Shown here one piece after another: positions 43,211-52,071 of a DNA stretch of 64,000 bases. Every line of letters starts with the position of its first letter. The first letter of the stretch is position 1. Position numbers and translations under genes: made by a program. Below the pieces are notes generated by a model, which was given only the letters and a program-made list of their open reading frames with translations, was not told the origin of the DNA and made no database searches. Source of the stretch: Porphyromonas pogonae (GTDB lineage Bacteria > Bacteroidota > Bacteroidia > Bacteroidales > Porphyromonadaceae); contig NZ_CP143258.1 in assembly GCF_036320655.1 (NCBI RefSeq), forward strand, positions 1,674,001-1,738,000, written 5' to 3'.

Positions 43211-44569
43211 CTATTGATTATTATTTATAATATAGTTTTCTTCGAGTTCCGCTATATGCCTGAGTAAGTCACGATATAGACGGGAGTGCAAAGGGTGTAC
43301 ATCTTTGGATAGGTATTCGTTACTGAAATGTATGTTTAGCTCACCGTTGTTGGCTGCAATATTATTCAATATCTCTATACATTTCTGGTGAGCATTGTCA
43401 TAGTCATCTTTTAGATCTTGTGTGATGCTCTTGTCATAGATACAAAGTGGATGTTGTATGAGATCATACAGGATCCCTGTATTAGGATTTATAAATTTTA
43501 CGGGGCGCGAAGTCCCTAGACGGAAGCCAGGTACATCATAGTACCCCAATGAAAATTCATGCTTTATGCCTGAGTTGAGTACAGATACCATATCTTCCGG
43601 TTCGCGGGCACATAACTCATAGTTCATACTGATATTGATACCGAATCGGGTAAAATAATAAAGATATTTGCGAGCATACTTCACTTGATCCGGATAGAGG
43701 CAAATAGAGTAATTGCAGAGTAAGCCTATCTTTACCTTATTTTTCCTTACAATCGTCCAGAAGTTGCGCATCCTTATGTTAGTTAGTTTATAATGTGGAC
43801 GATCTTCCTTCCTTGCCCCGGGTGTTTTGAGGAAAAAAAGGGTTTTGATATTTTGAAGACTTGTACAGGTCTTACGTATATCATTCTCCCAATCGACAAA
43901 TCTAGGAAAAGTGTAAAACGGATCTTTTTTCTTATTGGAAAAAGTAAGATGAAAAGCTTTGAGTGGGGGCTTTCGCTCTATGAACAGAAGTTTCAAGAAA
44001 TCTTTTACACCTGTATATTCATACATTCGGTTGATGCTGTGGAGAAAATTGACTCCTGAAAATAGAGGTTGAGTAGGAGGTGTGAATTTAAAACCTGCAT
44101 CGGCCAATATTGATCTTAGAGCTTTGCCATATTCGTCTGCGATAGGTCTGTGGATGAATTCTTGATTGAATGGCAGGCTGCTTTTCCCCGGGAACCGCCC
44201 CAGATGGTCACGCTCATTCCTCTTGAACATCTCTTCATACCTACTTATGAGGAAATAAGCCGAGGCTATTATGTCAGCATGAATTATAAGGTGTGATACA
44301 CCTTTTTGATCTATGTAAATCTCTTCTTTCTCCTCTCCATACAGCAGTGGTATCCCATGCCAGCTCGATAGGGGAGTTATGGGGTATGAAGCAGGGCTAC
44401 CGTAAATCCCCAATTCGAAAAAACCAGATGGTTTTATGATAATGGGGTATTGAGATATCTTTTCTTCATCTGAGGTATAGCCAATGATACTATCAGGCAT
44501 CCGTTTGTTTCCTAATGGGGCACCTACTATAAAATTTATTACATAAGAAATGACTTCACCACTGACCAT
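43211..44569 (-). CDS. Large conserved protein, polysaccharide-deacetylase-like (DUF7033-like)
   Basis: 452 residues without a signal peptide. It resembles Bacteroidota proteins annotated as DUF7033/deacetylase-like, from segments such as IIHADIIASAYFLISRYEEM, WGIPLLYG-type strands, KAFHLTFSNKKKDPFYTFPRF and LGYYDVPGFRLGTSRP. The catalytic Asp/His set of true deacetylases is not clear, so the enzyme activity is uncertain. It is the first gene of the leftward unit; TATATTTGT at 44594-44602 (minus strand) is a promoter candidate. Confidence 0.5.
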   Translation of the reverse strand: MVSGEVISYVINFIVGAPLGNKRMPDSIIGYTSDEEKISQYPIIIKPSGFFELGIYGSPASYPITPLSSWHGIPLLYGEEKEEIYIDQKGVSHLIIHADIIASAYFLISRYEEMFKRNERDHLGRFPGKSSLPFNQEFIHRPIADEYGKALRSILADAGFKFTPPTQPLFSGVNFLHSINRMYEYTGVKDFLKLLFIERKPPLKAFHLTFSNKKKDPFYTFPRFVDWENDIRKTCTSLQNIKTLFFLKTPGARKEDRPHYKLTNIRMRNFWTIVRKNKVKIGLLCNYSICLYPDQVKYARKYLYYFTRFGINISMNYELCAREPEDMVSVLNSGIKHEFSLGYYDVPGFRLGTSRPVKFINPNTGILYDLIQHPLCIYDKSITQDLKDDYDNAHQKCIEILNNIAANNGELNIHFSNEYLSKDVHPLHSRLYRDLLRHIAELEENYIINNNQ

Positions 44570-44593
44570 ATTGAACTCAAATTAATTATCCAT

Positions 44594-44602
44594 ACAAATA
44601 TA
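44594..44602 (-). promoter_or_regulatory. -7 promoter element of the 43.2-44.6 kb gene and its operon
   Basis: TATATTTGT on the minus strand, about 25 bases before the start codon at 44569. There is no clear TTTG at the expected distance. The genes to its left down to 40798 are closely spaced and may all use it. Confidence 0.4.
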
Positions 44603-44846
44603 CAGCTTTGTGGTCGAACACTCTTAAAAAACAAAAGAATATGATATATATACATCATGCAACTATATGCAAAGCTTCCATAATAGTATTGAAATGTTGA
44701 TGTTCATGAGTCTTATGGGTATGATATCATCTTTTTACGATTACGAATTTATTATTGATTGTCATTCAATAACAAGAGTATTATAAATATTTATGTGATT
44801 GTTCTGATGATGCTTGAGAGGTGGCAGTGGAGCAATTGCTGAAATG

Positions 44847-44962
44847 ACCAAAACATTACAGTTAAAATACGATCGTATCTTAACTGTAATGTTTTGGTGT
44901 TTTAACTGTAATACAAAAGTGTTTTAACTAAAACAGATTTGTGTTTTAACTGTGATACAGAA
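44847..44962. repeat. 52-bp palindrome followed by 22-bp iteron-like repeats
   Basis: 44847-44898 is a palindrome with one mismatched pair in 26, centred on CGATCG. Its right half is the first of four consecutive 22-bp units (44875, 44897, 44919, 44941) that share GTGTTTTAACT or a close variant and usually continue GTAATAC; the left half is the same unit inverted. The array sits in the 490-base gap between the 452-residue gene and the IS5-like element, and no gene is visible in the rest of that gap. Repeats with exact 22-bp period suggest repeated binding sites for one protein. Confidence 0.85.
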
Positions 44963-45063
44963 GAGGCTCATTGGCAGTTTGGCAAAATAATAAATTTTAT
45001 GATAAAAGTTTATGATCGTAATGCCACGGAACCGTGAAGCTGTGGATTCTACATAGTCGTCCC

Positions 45064-46371
45064 TTAAAAAGCACATTTCAGCGAAATCCTCTCCATTGGG
45101 AGTGTTTCGCTGATTTTGTTTATTAGGTACAAAAGAAGCTTCATGGCTCTTTTGAAGTTATATGCAGCAGCAGCTAACATTACATTGATAGCATCCCCGA
45201 AGAGCCCTTTGTAAAAGTTACGTCCTAAGCGATAATCTGACTTCAAATGTCCGATAGTTGGTTCTATTCCTGCACGCTTGCAGAAAAGTCGATGCTTCTT
45301 TTTACGTTGATAATAACTGTCTTTAGCTTTTGGAGTGTCAGGAATCAATATTTGCGTACCGTTTATTTCTTTTTTCCCACGGTAACCTCTATCTCCGGCC
45401 AGTTTCTTAATCCTTTCTCCCGTGAGTCTCTTCACCTGATCGAGGCTTTGCTCTATGGTATGTCCGTCGTACTCATTACGGAAAGAAGAGGCTCCCAAAA
45501 TCACTCCCGTCATGGAGCGTATAATCGAGACTTTGTTTCCAAACTCATATTTTTTGTGCTCCTTACCTTTACTGATGCATTGAACATCCGGTTCATGAAT
45601 AGAATAAATCTTTTGAGTGGAATTACGCCGTTGCGAAAGAATCCTTTCAAAGAGGGAAATGAGTTTGTCGTACTCCCTGTTATTACCCAGGTTTCGTTTA
45701 AGTTCCCGAACCAAACGTCCCGCTATTGTTCGTAACCGTTTATCCGCTTTAAGAGCTTTCTTACGGTTCTTGGGATGGTTGCGAAAACGTTGATCCCGAT
45801 AAATTCTTTTCAATACGAAAGTATAGCTTTGACGAATGGGTAGATTGAGAGCCCTTACGATTTTGAGAACCTTGCCTACTATCTTCTTATGCAACTTGGC
45901 ATCTGTAGGATAAGTCACATTCTTTTCCTGCACGGTGGAGTCTATAAAAGCGGTATCGTGGTGATCCTTCTCATTTTTGTCATCATTCACACGAATACTT
46001 TCTGCAAGAATAAGCTCTATCCCTCTTTCGCCGATACGTTTGCGGAAGTGAACCAGTTCCGAGGCATTGCAGGGAAAGGAAGGAGTAAACTCCTGCATGC
46101 CACAAAAATATTGAAAATAAGCGTTCTCACTCCATTGTTCTACAACAGATTCATCTGAAATATTACGCAAATGCTTCAGAATTAAAAGACCACACATTAA
46201 ACGAATAGGCTTACCGGGACGACCATTGTCAGGGCAATACAAGGAAGAAAAATCCTCTTCGAACCTTTTCCAATCGATTTTATGGGAAAGTTTATACAGA
46301 GGATGTTGCTGGTTAAGCAAATCGTCCAGCGAAGAGAATAGAGATTGAACTGTTTGAGTAGGGCGTATCAT
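45064..46371 (-). CDS. IS5-like transposase
   Basis: About 435 residues from the start at 46371 (MIRPTQTVQSLFSSLDDLL); a start nine residues earlier lies in the promoter. The N-terminal DUF772-like part (GRPGKPIRLMCGLLILKHL) is followed by the DDE core: FIDSTVQEKN for the first Asp, KKLAGDRGYRGKKE for the second and RAGIEPTIGHLKSDYRLG for the Glu. The three residues are spaced and placed normally, so it should be active. Cut-and-paste transposition is expected for this family. Confidence 0.85.
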   Translation of the reverse strand: MIRPTQTVQSLFSSLDDLLNQQHPLYKLSHKIDWKRFEEDFSSLYCPDNGRPGKPIRLMCGLLILKHLRNISDESVVEQWSENAYFQYFCGMQEFTPSFPCNASELVHFRKRIGERGIELILAESIRVNDDKNEKDHHDTAFIDSTVQEKNVTYPTDAKLHKKIVGKVLKIVRALNLPIRQSYTFVLKRIYRDQRFRNHPKNRKKALKADKRLRTIAGRLVRELKRNLGNNREYDKLISLFERILSQRRNSTQKIYSIHEPDVQCISKGKEHKKYEFGNKVSIIRSMTGVILGASSFRNEYDGHTIEQSLDQVKRLTGERIKKLAGDRGYRGKKEINGTQILIPDTPKAKDSYYQRKKKHRLFCKRAGIEPTIGHLKSDYRLGRNFYKGLFGDAINVMLAAAAYNFKRAMKLLLYLINKISETLPMERISLKCAF

Positions 46372-46421
46372 AAAAAATCTGCAAGTTTCTACATCCAAAG
46401 ATACAAAAACTTGCAGATTTA

Positions 46422-47498
46422 ACGTGAGTTCGGTCTAAGCGTGGTGTACTAAGTGGGTTGATGGATTGTGTATGATTTCGAGGTTTAATTCCGGCTTTTT
46501 GGGTAGCAGATTGTAGGCAATTATGCCGGCAATCAAATTAATGGCGAAATTATTGACGCTTCTATGTCGTGTATGCTCTATTTGACAAACGTTTTTGAGT
46601 AGATCATTAACGGTTTCCACAAGTGCTCTTTTTCTGAGTAATATCCTATCATACAGGCTCATCAGAGTGTTTTTCATGTTTTTCTTTATCTTCGTAATCA
46701 TGTGTATGTCGTCAATGAAGAGCTTATCGAAAAGACTTTGTGAGATGTATCCTCTGTCGGCAACAAGTTTGCCGAATAGTTTCTTCGTGAAGGTTCCGCC
46801 TTTAAGTGGAGCACGGTCATCCGTATTCCCCGGTGTGATTTGATATTGAATGATTTCACCCCGGTCGTTAATCACAATATGTAGTTTGAAACCATAGAAC
46901 CATCCCATACTGCATTTGCCCTTTTGGGCCCATCCTTTCATGGTCTTATGCCCGTGTGCCCGCTTGATATGGCAGGTGCGTAAAGGTGTGGAATCAATGA
47001 ATGAGATACCGGTGCATTCGCCCAGACAACACATATTGAGAAATGAAATTAGTTTGAATGCCACCTTGCTTTGTAATTCCACAAAACGATTGTAAGAGAC
47101 CAACGAAGGAAAATCCGAATGACATTGTTGCGTAATATATTGAAGATAAAAGGACTTAAAATCGCGATACCTCGAATGATGGAAAAGAATCAGAATAGTC
47201 ATGATTTCAGCATCGGACATCCTAAACTTGCGATTTCTTCGCTTTTTGTTTCCTTCGCAAAGGGTTCTTTGCTGAATCAAGGTATCGAAAAGTTTGGAAA
47301 AATCATCGGTAAGACAGAAAATTTCAACTATATTTGTTTTCATAAAGTGGTGTTTTGTTTGTTTATATCTTATTGATTGTCAACTACTAAGATACAAATA
47401 ATTCACCACTTTTGCAATGAAATACATAAGAAATTACACTGATTTACAACACCTTGTAAACTCTATTATTCCTATTATCCCTTATATCGAACTCACGT
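46422..47498 (-). mobile_element. IS982-family insertion sequence with 7-bp target duplication
   Basis: Ends are inverted repeats starting ACGTGAGTTCG (16 of 18 bases match with RT.TAAG following). The flanks carry AGATTTA on both sides, a 7-bp target duplication. Length 1,077 bp. It landed upstream of the IS5-like transposase promoter, so it is the younger of the two. Confidence 0.88.
46435..47343 (-). CDS. IS982-family transposase
   Basis: 302 residues. DDE motifs: GISFIDSTPLRTC, KLVADRGYIS and RALVETVNDLLKN. Other family marks are KGWAQKGKCSMGWFYGFKLH and a C-terminal INLIAGIIAYNLLP helix. Full length for the family and uninterrupted. Confidence 0.9.
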   Translation of the reverse strand: MKTNIVEIFCLTDDFSKLFDTLIQQRTLCEGNKKRRNRKFRMSDAEIMTILILFHHSRYRDFKSFYLQYITQQCHSDFPSLVSYNRFVELQSKVAFKLISFLNMCCLGECTGISFIDSTPLRTCHIKRAHGHKTMKGWAQKGKCSMGWFYGFKLHIVINDRGEIIQYQITPGNTDDRAPLKGGTFTKKLFGKLVADRGYISQSLFDKLFIDDIHMITKIKKNMKNTLMSLYDRILLRKRALVETVNDLLKNVCQIEHTRHRSVNNFAINLIAGIIAYNLLPKKPELNLEIIHNPSTHLVHHA

Positions 47499-47582
47499 AG
47501 ATTTATCAAAGAGTACAAGAATGTAATTCGCTGTATATCAGAAAATAAACGCGATTTTAAGGGGCGACTACATACAAAGAAC

Positions 47583-47618
47583 AACCCTCTGATTTCTTCA
47601 AAAAGATACCAGAGGGTT
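47583..47618 (-). terminator. Hairpin downstream of fabI
   Basis: AACCCTCTG and CAGAGGGTT form a perfect 9-bp stem with an 18-base loop between the fabI stop and the insertion sequences. There is no strong U tract on the minus strand, so termination is probable rather than certain. Confidence 0.5.
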
Positions 47619-47675
47619 AAGATCATATAATTGATTTTAGATGATAATCAATTGTCGAGTAAGGACGTATGTTAA

Positions 47676-48506
47676 TTACTTCTTGTTTTCTCTCCCACGA
47701 GCAAAGTTTTCAATAGCTTCGAGACTCATACCCATACTACTAAACCCTCCGTCATTGAAAAGATTTTGCATCGTAATTTTCCGAGTAAGATCACTGAATA
47801 GAGTGATACAGTAATCTGCACAATCATCCGCATTGGCATTGCCCAGAGGTGATAGATCTTCAGCAAAGTCAAGAAGATCACTCATGCCTTTGACACCACT
47901 TCCTGCCGTTGTGACGGTAGGGGATTGCGATACAGTATTGATACGTACGCCTTTTTCTCTGCCATAATAGTATCCGAAACTACGTGTTATAGACTCCAAC
48001 AAACTTTTGGCGTCTGCCATATCTCCGTAGCCTAGGAACGTGCGTTGGGCTGCTATATAAGTGAGTGCCACTACAGAGCCACCTTGAGCTATGGCGTCTT
48101 GTTTTTTCGCTACCTGAAGCATTTTGTGAAAAGAAATAGCGGATATATCCAGTGTAGTATTGAGCATTTTGTAATCCAGATCATCATATGTGCGTCCTTT
48201 TCTTACATTGGGGCTCATGCCTATGGAGTGTAGTACAAAATCAATTTTGCCACCAAGGATCTCTACTGATTTTGCAAAAACTTGTTCTAAATCTTCCACA
48301 CTTGTTGCATCTGCCGGGATCACCTCTACGTCCAACTTTTCAGCCAACCCGTTTACTTGTCCCATGCGAACGGCTACTGCGGTATTACTCAGTGTAATGA
48401 TAGCTCCTTCTTCTACAGCTCGTTCAGCAACTTTCCAAGCGATAGACTGGTCATTGAGCGCTCCAAAGATAATACCTCTTTTGCCTGCTAATAAATTATG
48501 ACTCAT
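47676..48506 (-). CDS. fabI: Enoyl-ACP reductase FabI
   Basis: 276 residues from 48506 (MSHNLLAGKRGIIFGALND); 48509 gives one more Met. It is a short-chain dehydrogenase fold with the FabI form of the cofactor loop (GALNDQSIAWKVA), LHSIGMSP, and the catalytic pair in YGDMADAKS (Tyr-x6-Lys). It reduces enoyl-ACP with NADH in the last step of each fatty-acid elongation round and is the target of triclosan-type inhibitors. Promoter TATCTTTGT at 48541-48549. Confidence 0.93.
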   Translation of the reverse strand: MSHNLLAGKRGIIFGALNDQSIAWKVAERAVEEGAIITLSNTAVAVRMGQVNGLAEKLDVEVIPADATSVEDLEQVFAKSVEILGGKIDFVLHSIGMSPNVRKGRTYDDLDYKMLNTTLDISAISFHKMLQVAKKQDAIAQGGSVVALTYIAAQRTFLGYGDMADAKSLLESITRSFGYYYGREKGVRINTVSQSPTVTTAGSGVKGMSDLLDFAEDLSPLGNANADDCADYCITLFSDLTRKITMQNLFNDGGFSSMGMSLEAIENFARGRENKK

Positions 48507-48540
48507 CATGTATATGTGTTTAAATTTAAAAATCTGAATT

Positions 48541-48549
48541 ACAAAGATA
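48541..48549 (-). promoter_or_regulatory. fabI promoter -7 element
   Basis: TATCTTTGT on the minus strand, 35 bases upstream of the fabI start. The region where a TTTG -33 box should be reads TTGG repeats, a near match. Confidence 0.6.
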
Positions 48550-48569
48550 ACTATTTGTACCAACCAACC

Positions 48570-51044
48570 CTATTCCTGATAATATATTCGTTGTATGCGA
48601 GAGGATAGATTGGTGAGTATTTCGTAAGGAATGGTACTCATAGCATCAGCCATGCGATATAGAGGCATATCTGATGTCCCGAAAAGAACAATTCGGTCGC
48701 CTTCGTTTACATTAGTATCCGTTACATCTATCATGCAGGTATCCATACATATATTACCAATAGTGGGGCAGGGAATACCATTTATGATTATGAAATAATT
48801 TCCATTGCCCAATTTCCTGCTAAATCCATCGGCATAGCCTATGGGTATAATGGCTATTTTGCTATCACGAGTGAGTTTACCTTTACAACCATAGCCGATC
48901 GTATCACCGGCTGGCACCGTTTTTATCTGAAGTATTGTTGTTGATAAAGTCGCAATAGGATTAAACGCCTGATTGGTAACAGGGCTGAATCCATAAAGAC
49001 CTATCCCTAAGCGAGCCATATCGTAGTGATGGGTGGCAAATCGTTCTATGCCGGCTGTGTTAAGAATATGCTTTAGAGGGGTATATCCCAGATGTCGGAT
49101 GAAGGTTTCTGTCCCTTTTTCAAATATCTTTACTTGTTTGTCTGTGAAATCATCTTTCGACGGATCATCAGCTGCAGCAAGATGACTGAATACACTCATC
49201 ACCTTCATGTTGTCAGAGGAATGTAGATAATCACCCAAAGCTTCCAATTCATTGATGTCAAATCCAAGACGATGCATGCCGGTGTCTATCTTGATATGGA
49301 TAGGATACTTCTTGATATCTCTACTGATTAGTTCCTTCTCAAAATCTTTCAATAAATTGAGACTGTATATTTCTGGTTCAAGATTGTATTCAATCAGAGT
49401 ATCCCATGTAACAAGCTCCGGATTCATTACTATTATAGGGCTTTTGATTCCTTTGTTGCGAAGATATTTGCCTTCATCAGCTACTGCTACTGCCAGATAA
49501 TCCATATTCATATCCTGAAGGGTGCGTGCTATCTGATATGCTCCTATACCGTATCCTTGAGCTTTGATCATACATACCATCTTGACCCCTTTAGCAAGCA
49601 TGCTCTTGTAGCGATTTACATTATCACGTATGGCATTGAGATCGACCTCAAGTATTGTCTGATGCATGTGTTGAGCAAGACGCTCCGTCAGTTTTTCAAA
49701 AGCAAATTTACGTGCACCTTTTATCAAGATAGAAGCATTATGCAAGTAATCCATTTTATGTGAGAGCAGGAGCTTTTCTGTACTTTCATAAAAGGAAGCG
49801 TTTAGGTTTCTGAAAAAATCGGCCTTTTCAGAGATATTTTTCCCCACACCTATTACATAATCTATATGAAATCGCTCTAGGGTAGATGCTAATTCTTTAT
49901 AAAGTACTGCGCTGTTTTTATTGGACTCCTGAATATCAGATATAATAACAGCTTTCATATTAGACGAAGATTGACCGCGCCTTTTCTGAAAATCCAAGGC
50001 TATTTCCAGTGATAATAAATCATTACTATAGGCATCATTGATAATCGTATTGCCTCGATACCCATTTTTTACTTCAAGTCGCATTTCTACAGCCTTGAGT
50101 TTTTGGAACCTTTCACTATCACTTAAAATACTAGGTTTAATAACCATTAAGACTGTGAGACATTGAATGATATTTTCAATGGACGCGTTGTCTGTAAAAG
50201 GTATTGTAACAGACTGTTCCAATCCCATAAAGCGAAAAGTAATTGTAGTCTCTTTATCTGTTTTTTCAATATCTTTTATAAACATAGGAGCGTCTGTAAT
50301 AGATTTGCTCCAGCCAACACCATTGATTATCAAACCTGAGCTTTGCATCAGATTTGATATCATGGGATTATCGGCATTATATATAATTGTGGGACAATCC
50401 TTGAATAGGATCATTTTTTCCCGAAGTTTTTCTACTACACTTTCAAAGTTTTCTTGGTGGGCATCGCCTATCCCGGTGATAACGCCAATCGTTGGTTTTA
50501 TGATACCCTCCAACTTTATCATTTCTCCCGGTTTGGAAATACCTGCTTCGAAAATAGCAAGGTTATGCTCATTGGAAAGCTGCCATACTGATAGTGGAAC
50601 ACCTATTTGAGAGTTAAAGCTTTTGGGTGAACGGGCTATATTGAAATCTCGGCAAAGGAGCTGATACATAAATTCTTTTACTACCGTTTTGCCATTGCTC
50701 CCGGTAATGCCTATAACAGGGTAATTGATGAGTTCACGTTTGGTTTGTGCTATTTTTTGGAGAGCTTTTACGCTATCTTTTACCAAAATAAAATTAGCAT
50801 CAGGGAAGTCATTGGCAAAGATTTCATAATCTTCCTGTACAATAAAGCTACGTACTCCTGTATTGTATAAATAGGGGATATAAAGATGTCCGTTGCCTAG
50901 GTCAGTGATAATAGCAAAAAACAACGTATTATCAACGGTGGATAGAGATCTGCTGTCTGTCAATAAGTTTTTGATCTCAATATTTTCCGATATTTGCCTA
51001 TGTTCGGCTTTAAGCAGATTTGCAATTCCTTCAATTGTAAACAT
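48570..51044 (-). CDS. MurF-alanine racemase fusion
   Basis: 824 residues. Residues 1-450 are UDP-MurNAc-tripeptide:D-Ala-D-Ala ligase, with the P-loop GITGSNGKTVVKEF near 110. Residues about 460-824 are a fold-type III alanine racemase, with the PLP lysine in MVCMIKAQGYGIGA and catalytic Tyr region IGYGCKGKLTRDSKIAIIPIGYADGF, quoted here by its core GYADGF. One polypeptide makes D-Ala and adds D-Ala-D-Ala to the peptidoglycan precursor. The fusion is typical of Bacteroidales. Confidence 0.93.
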   Translation of the reverse strand: MFTIEGIANLLKAEHRQISENIEIKNLLTDSRSLSTVDNTLFFAIITDLGNGHLYIPYLYNTGVRSFIVQEDYEIFANDFPDANFILVKDSVKALQKIAQTKRELINYPVIGITGSNGKTVVKEFMYQLLCRDFNIARSPKSFNSQIGVPLSVWQLSNEHNLAIFEAGISKPGEMIKLEGIIKPTIGVITGIGDAHQENFESVVEKLREKMILFKDCPTIIYNADNPMISNLMQSSGLIINGVGWSKSITDAPMFIKDIEKTDKETTITFRFMGLEQSVTIPFTDNASIENIIQCLTVLMVIKPSILSDSERFQKLKAVEMRLEVKNGYRGNTIINDAYSNDLLSLEIALDFQKRRGQSSSNMKAVIISDIQESNKNSAVLYKELASTLERFHIDYVIGVGKNISEKADFFRNLNASFYESTEKLLLSHKMDYLHNASILIKGARKFAFEKLTERLAQHMHQTILEVDLNAIRDNVNRYKSMLAKGVKMVCMIKAQGYGIGAYQIARTLQDMNMDYLAVAVADEGKYLRNKGIKSPIIVMNPELVTWDTLIEYNLEPEIYSLNLLKDFEKELISRDIKKYPIHIKIDTGMHRLGFDINELEALGDYLHSSDNMKVMSVFSHLAAADDPSKDDFTDKQVKIFEKGTETFIRHLGYTPLKHILNTAGIERFATHHYDMARLGIGLYGFSPVTNQAFNPIATLSTTILQIKTVPAGDTIGYGCKGKLTRDSKIAIIPIGYADGFSRKLGNGNYFIIINGIPCPTIGNICMDTCMIDVTDTNVNEGDRIVLFGTSDMPLYRMADAMSTIPYEILTNLSSRIQRIYYQE

Positions 51045-51080
51045 CGTGTGTGTCCCAAATTTATTTATAATAATCTATTA

Positions 51081-52058
51081 TTAGAGTCTCTGTTCCAGCT
51101 CTTCATCATTGAGGTATAGTAGAGGATATTTATTTTTGAGTGCCTTAAGCTTATGTTCAGCCTGTTCCATCATAAGCATATAATTAGGGTCATCCTCATG
51201 TAGTGGTCTATGAGCAAATGTACTCTTAATTTTGCTAAGCATAGTCATGGCATCGTATAATTCGGGGGTAATAATCCAATCCTTAAACTTTTGTGAGATG
51301 TATTTTATTGCCAGATCCGATGGGTGAGCCATATCTTCTTTGTAGAATCTGTAATCCCGCAACTCATCCATCATGATTTCGTAAGCCGGAAAGTAAATAA
51401 TATGATCAGGGAATTGCTTTTGTAATTCGTATGTAAAGAGGTGTAATATGGCTTTACTCACTTGATTTCCATGTGCCCCGTCTTTTAGGTGTCTGATAGG
51501 ACTCACAGTAATGATTATCTTAAGCTCATTGTTTTTGCTGATAAGGGTTTGTATAAGAGGTTCCCAATATTGTAGTAATTCTTCTATCGAACAAAGCTTT
51601 CTCTCAAAGGAATAATCGGGTATCTTATGGCAATTCGTCACTACTTCACCTGTTTCTTTGTATCTGTATACGAATGCCGTACCCCACGTGAGACAAAGCC
51701 ATTCCATTTCTTGCACAGCATTGATGCCTTTCAAAAAAGAATCATTGATCATGTCAAGTGTTTCTTTTTTATGAATGCCTGAGTATGATCCATGGTGCAT
51801 AAAACTATGGTAAAGATCATTGTACTCAAACAAGTCATCTGCTGTAAAGAGTTCCTCTTTTAGAAGTTTTTTTATGCAACGTTCTATAGAAAGGGGGTTG
51901 TACAATGTCCCCATAGGATTTACCAATGTGCGAAATCCATTATGGTACATATACATCCCGATATTATCACTAAAACATGATCCCATGAATACCATCTGTT
52001 CACCGAACTTGATTTTTCGGGTCATTGGTTCGGGAGTTACCCTGGTAATAAATTCCAT
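51081..52058 (-). CDS. GSCFA domain protein
   Basis: 325 residues. The signature FMGSCFSDNIG at about 28-38 names the family, and the following TLYNPLSIE and LTWGTAFVY blocks fit. It resembles SGNH/GDSL esterases, in which the Ser of GSC would be the nucleophile and HPSD near 245 (AHPSDLA) gives the Asp/His. Likely an esterase acting on cell-envelope glycans; substrate unknown. No signal peptide seen. It stands 36 bases upstream of murF-alr. Confidence 0.85.
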   Translation of the reverse strand: MEFITRVTPEPMTRKIKFGEQMVFMGSCFSDNIGMYMYHNGFRTLVNPMGTLYNPLSIERCIKKLLKEELFTADDLFEYNDLYHSFMHHGSYSGIHKKETLDMINDSFLKGINAVQEMEWLCLTWGTAFVYRYKETGEVVTNCHKIPDYSFERKLCSIEELLQYWEPLIQTLISKNNELKIIITVSPIRHLKDGAHGNQVSKAILHLFTYELQKQFPDHIIYFPAYEIMMDELRDYRFYKEDMAHPSDLAIKYISQKFKDWIITPELYDAMTMLSKIKSTFAHRPLHEDDPNYMLMMEQAEHKLKALKNKYPLLYLNDEELEQRL

Positions 52059-52071
52059 TTTGAAAATTAAT

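Larger units (their letters stand above)
45054..47570 (-). mobile_element. IS5-like insertion sequence interrupted by an IS982-family element
   Basis: Terminal inverted repeats TAGTCGTCCCTTAAAA (from 45054) and TAGTCGCCCCTTAAAA (complement, ending 47570) match at 15 of 16 bases. Removing the inner element and its duplicated target leaves about 1.43 kb, a normal size for this group. The target duplication of the outer element is not clear. Its transposase gene and TATCTTTGG promoter (46394-46402, minus strand) are intact because the insertion lies upstream of both. Confidence 0.8.

Noticed and set aside
44875-44962. CRISPR array
   Set aside because: The units are only 22 bp, follow each other without spacers and have no cas genes nearby.
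48570-51044. MurF-Alr fusion as a novelty
   Set aside because: This fusion is common in Bacteroidales.
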